A stretch of DNA of 64,000 nucleotides from Melanocharis versteri. Lineage: Eukaryota > Chordata > Aves > Passeriformes > Melanocharitidae. Of the stretch, positions 12,401 through 24,400 are shown piece by piece (positions within the stretch are counted from its first letter, which is position 1; every line of letters begins with the position of its first letter). Both the position numbers and the translations under genes were made by a program. Under the pieces are notes generated by a model. The model worked only from the letters and a program-made list of their open reading frames with translations. It had not been told where the DNA came from and did not search any database. Where the stretch lies: the NCBI GenBank assembly GCA_013397845.1, contig VZTG01006799.1, forward strand, positions 49,611 through 113,610. Reading direction: 5' to 3'.

Positions 12401-15400
12401 ATCCTTGCTGTTTTGTAAGGCAGGTTTCATTGTGCTTGCTCTGCCTGTTTGTCTGGTTCTTATATCCTCTGCAGTGCAGTGCCTCGGTGTTTGTTGCCTG
12501 TGTTGCTTTTGGTGTTTCTTCCATGCACACCCAGTGAGTGCCACATTTTCTGTGGAAGCATTAGACCATAGCTTTATGAAACTGGGCAGTGTGGTGGGTC
12601 TGGCTGAAGGAAACTAAAGGAAACAGCTGCTGGATTGCTATAAAGAAATCTCGTGTGATCCAAGTAAGAAGTGAGGTTACTGCAGTGGGGTATTAAGCAG
12701 CACTCATTAGACATATTTGCCCCCATCTTCATACTTCTATATTGAGGTATATTGTTTAGAACTCTTTAGATTATGCTGTTGATACATGTCATTCTCCACC
12801 TGTAAAGCTGCAACAAGCTTGGTCATCACCACTTGAGGTTTTAAAGTTTGGTTTTACAAATGTGAGATAGAATGGAGTTTGAGGTAGGAAGACAGCTGAT
12901 TGTGGGTAACTTGAGAAAGCTTCTCTCCTGTAGCTGGAGTTACTGGTAAACATTGCAAAGTAAGACCATCCTCAGTTTCCTTTGGCTAATGCTGTGGATG
13001 AACATTAATAACACTGTTTGGACATTTCTTAGCCCTACCAGAGAAGGTGGGTGGCCTCCACTCTGTTCTTCATTTCCATTCTCTTAGTTGGTGCATTGCC
13101 TTTCAAATGTTAGGATTTTATTGAAGGATTTGGGTGGGTTTTTTGCACCTTTTCTACTGCAGCAATGCTGTGGTATTGGAGCCTATATAGTGATTACTAA
13201 TTCACAGTTTGGGATTAAGATTATTTGCACCTACAGTCTTAGAGGAAAGAAGATGCTTACATTTTTGTCTTTACTGTATTAATTTATTTGTGCCTTTATT
13301 TTAAGTTTAAAACTTCCTATGCCACCTTTTAAACATTCTTATTTCAAGGACCAGAACCAGCAGTTATGTCAACACGGATTTACTCGTAGTGATGAAACAG
13401 CTTTGCAAATCTGGCTGAGAAACAAGACAAGATGAGGAGGAAGGAGATGAAACTTTCTACTTTCTTCTTTGCTAGCCAGCTCTAAAGCAAGGGTGTGATC
13501 CTGTATGTGAAACATGATTTTATTTATGAAAAAAATTGTATGTTTTAGAGTTCAGTCAGGAACATGTTTCTCAAGTACTCCTACCTCTTAAAAATTGTAA
13601 ATATTTCCACTGCAACTATCTCTACTTCCATAAATCTTGTAGAGAAAAGGAGGTCTTTTATATCAGAGACTACTACTTTCCTTTTTCTGTTCTCCTTAAT
13701 TAGAGGAAGAGCTTTCCACTGACTAGAAATGGAACCACTGTTTGGCTTAGTAGAAATAAACATGAGCTGACTTCTGAATAATTTTCTCTGTAGGAATTCG
13801 GGTTAGGTCTTAATTGTTTCTCTGGCTCATCATTAACCATGTCTGACCTGTTTCTGAGCGTGTGACCAGCCTTAGAGTAACTGAGTAGCTTTTATCAGCT
13901 AATAGTTGTATATTGTGAGATCTAGATCAGGAATGCTGCAAAGACAATGAAAAGTCTTCCTAATGTTATAGTATTGCTTCTTTCTAAGACAAGACTAATT
14001 TTCAGGTGAAAAAAAAATGAGATTCCTTTGCATGCAAGACAGTGGTTGCTTGGAAAAAATGCATTTTGCTTGCATGGTGTCATGTACCCTGCTTCCTGCT
14101 CTGCTCAGTTTCCAAAGTGGACTTGCTTTCTTTTATTGTCAGCCCACAACTGGCAAGGCGCTGTTCCTGCCGGTGTAGTGTGAGCCCTGCCAAGGCTGTT
14201 GATTTTCATTTTATGCAAACATCTACCCTGATGTGCAGTGCGAAGTGGCTGCAGGAGCTTGCAGCCTGTGATGCAGGCTGTTGCCATACCCCGGTGACTT
14301 TGCGAAGAACGCCTGCATGCACACATGATGTGTGCCCTTGTGCAGCTCCTGAGCAAAGTCCAGCAGCCACCTCTGTGTGCCCAAGGAGCCTAAGTGCCCA
14401 CGTGAGCCAGCGTCTGACTTTGCACGGAAATGGATTAAAATCATGCCCAATATACAGTCAGTCTCTGTTGCTGGATTGCTAATGTCTGGGACAGAAGGGG
14501 CCTTAGATTACTCCTGTCTTTTGGAACTCCTTGGGATGTTTGCAGAATTGGGATATTGGGGAAGGGAAAACCATAAAGAGTGAGATAGCCTAGGAATCTG
14601 TCAAAACTGTGCTGTGATCTTTGGTCCCTGACTGTTACCAGTATGTTTGCAGTGCAGAGCTATGGCTTTGTGAGCTAGGCCTGAGCCTTTGGCTCTCTGG
14701 GACATTTGAGTGTTACTGATGGATTGAGGGGACCAGAGCAGATGCCATGTGCTGTGATCTGCCAGCCTGAACACTGTATACAGGGCTGGAAAGCTGGTTA
14801 AATGAGGGAAGCAGTGCCCTCATAAATACTACCATCAGCAGTGAATTCGGGAATTTAGGAACTTCTGTTTTCCAAAGAGTGATCCCAGGTTTCCAGCAGT
14901 TTTGCTCTTCATTGCCTGCTTGTTTCACAAATGGAGCAGTGGAAGGAGCAAGCAGAGGTATTTCTGCAGTTTAACCTTTAGGAGGAGATACTAAGGCTCC
15001 CCTGCTTTTCCCTTGAGAAAAGGAAGGGATATTGTCTTATGATCTAAGAAGTTACAAAGCTAGTTCTTGCTTTTAATCAGATTTTGTGAGATCTGTGTGT
15101 ACATGTGAGGGAAGAAGAGCCTTTCCTTCTGTGATCCCACTGGTAATATCTTTAATCCTGTTTATAAATTTTGTTCATGAACCTATGACTATAGACTGAA
15201 TGTCTATAGTTTAGGTGGCTTTGTGATTACATGTATAATGTTATATCAAATGTTTGAATGAGAAGAAGCTACAGTGAGAAATCAGTAAAAAAAAAAAAGC
15301 CAAACCAAGAGAGTTATAAGACTATAAAGAATGTATTTTTTAGTCTGTATACACTCCAGCATGTTTATATTCTTACAAAGGAGTACAAAGGCTGGATTTC

Positions 15401-18400
15401 TTTAACCCATCAACTGTAAATCGAGATTTCAGGAAAGTTAGCTTCTCTACTTCTTTTATACTGCTCCTACCAACTTGTTTTTAGCTTTTTTATGAAGCAT
15501 CTTCAGGAGTGATGCTGAAGACTATTGGCCAAAATTTACTTTTTCTGCTCTTCCATTTTTCTGTTTACTTACTTGAATAAGCAGTGTTTCATTTTTCTAT
15601 GCGGTATACTTCATATAAACCAATAATTGATTTTTTTTCAATAATACCCATTATTGTGGAAGGTTAAGGGGGAAAATACTAAGTTACAAGAAGCACAGAA
15701 AAAACTGTATCAGTTCAGTGCTTGGGGTTTTTTCCTTTACACTATTTTTCCCCTTGTGATTTGAAAGCCCATTAGAGCTTTGCTATTTTGATGCATACTT
15801 ACAGACTTTTTGGTAAAATGTGTTTTAATTTTATGCTAAATTTTTGAATCATAAGATTGAACTGCTAAGAACTCTGCCTCTGGAATTGTATATCTGACCA
15901 ATTCTGCAGTGCTGGCTTTTAATTTTCTCTCAATTATCTACTTTTGTTCAGCTTTAGAAGTAGGATAAGTATGCAATTAACTTGGAATGCAAATATTTTA
16001 AGCATAGGCCGTGTTTCAGGGAATTTTTATTTAAAACACAAACCTGCATTTTCTGTACTTGCAGTTAAATAATGCACCTCTAGGTGGCGGTAGGACACAC
16101 CGGGACTTTTCTCTTTTGGTTTTCTTTTCACTCTCTCTTTTAAAAGTATATGCGGAATAACCGAGTTCCTCGGCCCTGGAGTCAGAAGGGAGAGCGCCTT
16201 GGAACAAATACAGGATAATCTATGTTCGGTTTTATAGATATTAAAACTCTATGTTCTTGAAGATTACACCATCCAGTTATCTTTTTGTTTGTTTTAAAAC
16301 AATGCATTACACTGACCATAAGAAGGAACCTTAATTACCCCGAGCGTGTGTTAATCAGTGCGTGTGAGCAGCTGCAGCTGCCCAGGAGAAGTGTGCACAG
16401 GCGGACACTGCCTCGCCCGGCAGGCAGGAGGCAGGGAAGGGCTGCTCCTCCGTGGCCGCTGGTGACTGTAGCCAAAATCAAAAATCTTCACTCATGTTTT
16501 GCTGTTTTTCAGCTCAGTTAAAATACAAGCTGCATGAAACCCATCTTACAGGCTATTCCCCACTGAAATTCTTTTAGTAGTTTATGCCATTCAATTCTCT
16601 CAAAAACACCTGCGTTAAGTATTTGATTTTTTTACCTCGTCTAAATCTAACTTTTCCATTTTGATGTTTTCATTACCTGGGTGTGCACACAAAGAACTGG
16701 ATATAGCAGTTGTCAGCATTGGGATGTTCTGTGAAGTAGTGTAGATAATTCAGTATCATCTATACAACATTCACTGGAGACTTGTCATGAAGCAAAGATC
16801 AGAATTAATACTATTGCTAAAAATGCTTTAAGGAATTGCAGTTTTATCTAAGTGGTTAACATAGCTTGTTTTCTTATTTTACCTGAAGTTCTGTCTCCCT
16901 ACAGATCTCTTCTATAATGAATGGAAAAGTACTCTCTTTTTTTAGTATGTTTTTCTTCATTATGTAGAGTTGTCACTTACTGCATTTTTAACTGTGTTTA
17001 GGAAAAAAAAAATAGATAGTGAGCCAATGAAGTGAGGATCCCACATAATATCTTACCAAACCTGTCTGTGTGGTACACCAATCTGCCTGGGGAGAGCCAT
17101 AGAAATACAGGGAAGACAAATCTACTCCTAGCTGAAGTCAAGCAAAATGAGTTATTCTGAATACTTCTTGTTCTGTTTTAGAACATGAGGGTGTTAAACT
17201 GAGATAAAGCATCTTGAAGCTATAAGTTTTGCAGTGTGAAAAACTATCTATCCTTTAAGTTTCTGTCTATTTTTCTCCCTGCTTTGCCATGTGACAGTAA
17301 TATCTATTAAGCTGAAAATAAGGCTTAGATAATATGTCACTTCTTGCAGTCCAAAACTAATATGTTTTATGAAATACACTTAAAAATCGCTGGCAGTTTG
17401 TATCCCAGATGTAAAAACATAAGATTCTCAGAACTGCAATTTAAACCTGGACACGTGATTTTTATTTTCTTTTTAATGTACTGTAAACCCATGACTGCTT
17501 TGTTGCTGTCTCTTCACTGATGCATGGATTCTGAAATATTTGTGCAAGATAATGTTTTTGAAAATGATATGCATAAATTAACCAGAATAAGAATTGTGCT
17601 GTTTATTTAAAAAATATAATATAACCTCTGATTTAGATGTACTATAATAAAATTATTGACTAATCTTTAAATTGCCTGTTTCTACCTAAATATTTGAATA
17701 CATTCCTATCCTTCATAAGAAACCTCAGGTTTTGTCTTTGACGTGGCAAAAATCATTCAGTAGTTGTTCTGGGACTTACAAATGGAGTCTTTGGAAAAGT
17801 CCTGCACATCAGCTTCTGTCAATTTATTTATATGGCTTTAGGACTGTCAAGCAAAAATGCATAAAACTAAGTAGCAATTGTCTGTGCCCCATTCAAATTT
17901 TTCTTCCTCTTCACAAACAGCTGCTGAAATACAAAGAATACTACATCAGCTTGGAACACCACAGGACTCGCCTGAGTTGAGGCAACAGCTGTGAGTACTT
18001 CACATGAAAACACTTAATTTCTTTGCCTTGTAAACAATCTCCTGGTAGGTGATGAGGTGGATTTCTGTTAGGCAGAGTGCTTGATTTCCCTGAGAAAGGT
18101 GAGTAGCGAGAAATATTTGAAACTAAAATGTTTAGATGTGGTTTCTAGAAGTAGGATAGTCTGTAAACTTGAATCAGCTGGTTTGCCCATGCACATTGCC
18201 TGCAGTATCAGTACATCTATAAAACCTGAACTGTTTGTCAGCAAAGGGAAAGTGACACAGCCAGAAAGCAGTATCACTGCTCAAAAACATACACCCACAC
18301 CGCTCCACTCCAGTCAACGCTTCCAATCTGTCTGTGTGTCACAAGGTAATGAATACATTGGGATGGGGGTTTTGTGAGGTGGGATACTGGGAGAGGAAGG

Positions 18401-21400
18401 GGAATGTTGTTTTTAGTGCTGAAAGCTACAGTAAGGGGTGACATTTCAGAATAAACATGTACCAGAAATAGTAACATAACAGAAATGAAATCAGACTCCA
18501 AGGCAGATGCTCTGCTGGAGTTCAGTCACCTAAAGGTGGACTTTCACTAATGTGCCTCTAGGAAAGACAGCAGCTGCTCTCCACTTCTCTGCATGGTCTA
18601 ATGAAGTATGATTTTTTTCATTAAACTGCTTTACCACATTAATCTCAGCATCAGAAATGAATGTAAGCAACATGTTGTGCTCACCCTAGCGTTTTCAGTG
18701 TGTTTCATGATGTGCTGTGGCCATTGAATAGAAGGAGGAGGTGTGTGTTGGACCAAAGTCAGGATGTTCATTTTGTGTGAACAGCCAAATTGCTTCATAA
18801 TAGCCTGAGTTCAGGGCCCATAACATTAGCCAGGGACAATCCACAGTGGATATTCTACTGGGGACTGGGAGTAGGTGAAGAGCAACATACACAGTTTATG
18901 CAGTAACCCAACAGGATCTAGGCATAAAATCATACCTAAACAGCGCAGAAGCTGTTGTGAAGGATGTGTTCCAGACCCTTTATTGGGATAATTTATGTAT
19001 ATATAGTAAGCTTGCTTAAGTTTTTATCTGTTTTTCACTTGTCTGAATATTTGGCCTTTCCAAGAGTTATTTGATTATTTTAAATATTGATGCTGATGTC
19101 ATGATAATAGCTTTCCAGGTAAAGCATTTTTATATAGACTGGGCAGGGAGGATGCCAAAGCAGGTAAAGAATTTGAGTTGATTCAGAAACAAAGAAAAGA
19201 AAAGTGAATATTGGTAAAGGATTGTCTGATAATATCAAAAGTATATTTATGTATTCATAATGACTACAAATGTATTGCTGCATATGACTAAAATACAAGA
19301 AACCTAAGGGGAAAAAAGTGAGTAATTATTAATTATGCTGTCACACTGAGGAACACCCCTTCTTCAACACCTGTCCTATCTTTAATCCTTGATTTCATGC
19401 CTTTACAGTGAAGAACAGTACAAAGATGGCTTTCTGTGCTTCAGAGAAGCTTTTAGTACTGATATTTTTCTGAGAATCAGTGAAATTCAGCAAATTAACC
19501 CAATGGTCTCTAATGAAAATTTGCATTTGGTTTTAGGCAACAGAAGCAGCAATACACCAACCAACTTGCCAAAGAAACTGACAAATACATTAAAGAGTTT
19601 GGATCTTTGCCTGCAACAAGTGAACAGGTATAAAACCAAAGCGCATGGCTTGTTTGACTATCATGTTGGCTCATGTCAAGTATTTGACTCACTTCAGTTC
19701 TTTATTCCTGTTTTCAAAGCACTGTTTAGTTAGTCAACACATTTGCACAATGCGGGGATACTTAAAATGTAAGAATATTTTGTTGCCGTCCAGACTTGTC
19801 CCGAAGTTTTTTTTATGTATCAGGGATGAGGTAGTGTGACTGAAGTAGTGGGAATCAAGGCAGTGTGCTGTACCTTTCTGCTGTTTCAGGTTGCTGAACA
19901 CTTTGTAATCCATTGCAGTGATGCTTTATCTGGCACTCTGACTGCATCCAGGGTCAAGGAAATGTGTGCCAAAATGCTGTTCACTCACTGTCTGAATAAT
20001 TTGATTATGCACAGTATGTCTGTTCTGCATCACTCAGATCAGCATATGTGCTGTGTCTTGTCCACAGGCTTTTCCTTTCTCAAGAGGAGTAGACAGGTGC
20101 TGTTACTAAAACAACCTGTGCAGTCTTTAAACTGCTTTTTTCCAAGGTCTATGTTAAATCTTTCAGCCAGAAACATATGAAGTGGCTGTTGTGATTAGCA
20201 CACTCCTGTCTGCCCTCCTGTGGTTTCTTATCCTAGCAAAATCTGTCACTTAAATAAGGGAAGAACAACAGGATCCTAAAAAACATGGATTCGGGTTATT
20301 GTCACTTAAACAGCTTGCCTGGTCTGTGCCTGGTTACTAAGGAGCCTTTGGGAAAATTAATGATCTTGAAACACTGGGTTCAAATGTCAGGCCATGATCA
20401 ATGTGTGCTCATCCTGCCAAGCTGTAAACTTCAAACAGAAGTGTTAAAACTCGGTCTTGGTATATAACCTCTAGTTCAGCCAAAGTATCGTTAGTTTCTT
20501 GGGGTTTTTTTCTGTTTGCTTATCTTGGAGTTGAAAAGTTCGCAGTGAAATGTTTTACTGTTTAATTTTACTCCTTTTATCAGAGCTATTTCTTAAAGAA
20601 ATGCATAAACAACAGATTCGTGAATGGCAAATGACAACCTTTCAGAAATTTGTAAGGGTTGATGTATGTATATATATAGGAAAATATGGTGGAAGCTCTC
20701 CTGAGTGCCCAATATTCCTCCTCTCTTCACTACGCCTTAAAAAAAAAAAAAAAAACAACACACCTGAAAGGTTAGAACAAGTATTTCTGGATCTGTTCTA
20801 AAGCATGTAGGAGGGCACGTGAACCCACTTCTGGATTCAGTTCAGTATGTATTTCCAGCATTTATGTAAAATACATATGAAGTGCCCTGTTCTTTCTTTC
20901 CTGCACCTTTCCTCACCTCTATATTCAGTCACCTCTGCATATTTTAGCACTCCTGGTGTCAGAATATTTCACACCAAAGCAGTAGGTTTTACAATCAGCA
21001 GATAATAAGGATGGTAGAAGCTTTCTTATCCCTGCTCATTTCTCATTTCCAGCTGTTAAATGAAAATAAATACATTGATTTCCTCTTTAAGTGGCTTAAT
21101 TTGTGTGGTTATGTGATGCCAGAAGGAAAGAAGGTTTGTCCATGGAATTGCAAATGGTTATGTTGACTGCCTTCCCTTACAGCAGTTTAGAAGAAAGAGC
21201 ATATATGCCTTGATATTTAGCTGACTGGAAATAGTAAAGCCTTGAAAAGCATGAGCCCATTTGATTTGGTAAAACTTTTCCTCCTATAGCGTCAAAGAAA
21301 AATACAGAAAGACCGTCTTGTGGGGGAGTTCACCACAGCACTAACAAATTTCCAAAGACTCCAAAGGCAAGCTGCTGAGAAGGAAAAAGACTTTGTAGCC

Positions 21401-24400
21401 AGAGTAAGAGCCAGCTCAAGGGTGTCTGTAAGTATCAGAAAATGTGCCAGTATGTTCTTTACATTGGTGTTAGTGGTGTTTGATGTCAGATTTGCCTCCA
21501 CAGTGCTACTTAGCTCATAGCTGACTCTAAATGCTGCAGAACATGTGCTAGAGGATTTTATAGTAGAGCCTGCATTGAGTTGTAATAACCTCCCTGGAGG
21601 ACTGTTACTTTTTCCTTGCCTTTGTCACACAAAGGCATGAACTGCCCCTGTGTTCATGCTGTAATCTTGCAAAAGCAACTTCTAGTAGATTTTGTGATGC
21701 TTTTGCTCTACGTTTAGATATCAACATATTTTTTCCTATGGGGAAGAATGACTTGCCAGATTTCAGTGGAGTATTAAGGTGGAGAAGTGCTGAGTGGCTT
21801 CGGATGTTGAGCTTTTCCTTGTCAGTATATTAATTTTGCCTTTTCACTCTGTGCCAAATACATGTTGCTGTATTTGTAGCAGGCAGTTACTGAGCTGAAT
21901 GCTTTTGCTTGTATTTCAGCCTTATGCATGCATAAAGCAAAATCAGGATGAGAACGTGTTAAATCATGTTTCAGTTTGACTTACTAGAAACCTTCTAGAA
22001 TTGACTCCTTATAGAAATGCTGCCAGTGCTCTTTTCAGGGCTATAATGTTTTATTTGTATTTTTAAACACTGATCATGTAGGGTGGGGCTCCAGAAGATA
22101 ACTTCAAAGAAGGAACACTTGTCTCGTGGGACAGGTAGGTTGAATTACTTAATATGCCTTAACCTAGCTCAGAATAATAAATAGCCTGAAGGGAAGCAAG
22201 CTGCCTGTGACTTTTTTGTTTTAGCATAGAGAAGATACTTTGATGGCATAGATGGGAAGAAAAAGAAGCAGTTTGCATAATGTCCCCCCTTTTTTCCTGA
22301 TGCTTCAGCTTCAACCATGTCCTCACGCTCCCCTAAGCTTTTGGGTTTTCTGGGACCCAAACTCAGGGAAGAAAAGTCCAACTTGAATGAAGTAAAACTG
22401 TTGTGATGAGAGCCCAGTGTTTACTGGGAACTCCCATTGCTTCCATACTCCTCAAGAACAGTTTCTCAGTCTCAGATTCTTTTTTGTTGCTCAGATAGAC
22501 ATAAACTCTGCAGTTGATAATTCAGAAGGAACTTTGACCTTGTATTCATACTTAGAATTTCCAGTCAGCCCTATGCTCTGTGCAGCACTGCTCCAGCAGC
22601 TCTGCTGCACCAAAGCTGTGATGGTTTTACCAACTCTCTTAGCCAGGGACAGGCAAGGGTAAAAACACGCGTTTTATTAACTGATAATGTAAAATGTGCT
22701 ATGTACTTACCTGTAGTTTTATCCTTCTGAATAATTTCTCATTGTGTTTGTTCAATTCTGCATGGGTTTTGATTTTGGTTTTGGTTTTTCGTCTGATAGC
22801 CAACCTCAAGCACAAGTGCAAGATGAAGAAATTACAGAAGATGACCTCCGTCTTATCGAGGAGAGGGAATCTTCCATTAGGCAGCTTGAAGTAAGTACAA
22901 GTGGGTTTACAGCAGAGTATGCTGTTGATGTTCCAAAGAAATAGCATTTTAAAGGAGCATGAGCATTAATTGCAGGCCTGAATTTTGAGGAGTTCAGGTT
23001 TGTGGGTGTGTTCTTTCCCTTCAAAACTGCAAATATTGTCTTTAGATGTGAAATGTACCTTTGAAATCTACTGTATGGAAGCCATGTTTTGATATACTGT
23101 GTTTAGCTTCAGTGGTTCTGCTATGGAATGAGTGCTCATGTGATTGCAAGAAAAAGTACATATGATTTTTTTCCAATATGGCCACATTATAGAACCATTT
23201 TAAACAGTGAATATAAATGTAGCAAAGTTATGCCTCTCCTCACATGTCTTCCCAATGTATTGTTCAATACATTCATTTTTAAGTGGATTTTTTTTAACAT
23301 TTCTGGAAATACAGAGATATTCTGCTTCATTTAAACTTTTGTGAGTAAAGGCTTCATAAAGTCAGTCTCAAAGTGCCAGAAAAACCTTCAAAATAAGCAC
23401 ATTGAGGGTTTTTTTAATCCTGTAGTATAAAGAGTCATGGGTGCAGACCTTGGAGGAGAAGGAACAGTATTTATATCTAAATGCACATAGATGCTAAAAT
23501 GTGTGACATACATTAATGATTTGATCATTTTTTTGCAGGCTGATATTATGGACATCAATGAAATTTTCAAAGATCTAGGAATGATGATTCATGAACAAGG
23601 TGATGTGATAGGTAAGTCCAATTCAAATATTACCTGAAAATTTTTTATTCACTTTCTCTGGAGAGCTGCAGTGTAGAACTTCCTTTTGCTGGAAAAATTC
23701 CTCTAATGACACTATCAGTGCTAAAGCAACCTAATAATAATGGGTAGACTGGCTGAGATGACTGGGAATACAGTAAGGAAGTGTGCTTAAAATCTAGTTT
23801 AAAACATGTAATTTTTCATACATATACAATGTCTTTAAAGTACTTTTTTGAACTGTTTGTACATAAAATTGGAGTTAATATGGGGCATTTTACTGTATTT
23901 GCTAATGGATCTAAGTGTGCAGATTCAGCAAAGATTCATACTTTGCCTTTCATGCAGACAGGTTTATTGTTTTAACAAAAGGCGCTTGCAGAATCCATTT
24001 TCTGAGTCAGCTGCTTAGCCATGCTGTTGTCTATGTCCAGCATATATTTTCAGGGGGTTTTTTATCACCTTGGCCCATAATCGGTTCATGTTTTTCTAAA
24101 AAAAAAGAAAATCTGTGTCAATATGATAGAACACCAAACTAGATTCATGCCTCTCAGCGTGTTGTTTGGTCTGTTGCCTCTGCTTCATAAACCTTAGGAC
24201 TTCTTTTAATCTGAGCAGAGAGTAGTCAGTAGCAAGTTGGAGGACAAGTAAAAGGTAATTTGAAAAGAAAAAAAAAAGGTAGAAGTACTGAAAATTTCTA
24301 CCCTGGTTGGTATGTAAATTTTAGCTATCCATGTAGAACAGGAAATCTATAACCTGACATGAATTCAGCCAATCATTGCCTGGGCAGTTCTGAAATGAAC

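Larger units (their letters stand above)
3409..17920 (+). other. STX7: STX7 intron, 14.5 kb
   Basis: Bounded by GTAAGT and a pyrimidine-rich acceptor ending CACAAACAG. It holds a minus-strand CR1 fragment (about 11430-11740), a short TAAAA repeat (8581-8603), an acceptor-like pyrimidine tract ending at 7589, a CTCF-like motif at 16077 and a small GC-rich patch near 16330-16470. Open frames inside are short and resemble no protein I know. Confidence 0.85.

Noticed and set aside
20280..20400. Possible tRNA-like B box (GGGTTCAAATG)
   Set aside because: No cloverleaf arms or A box at the right distance.
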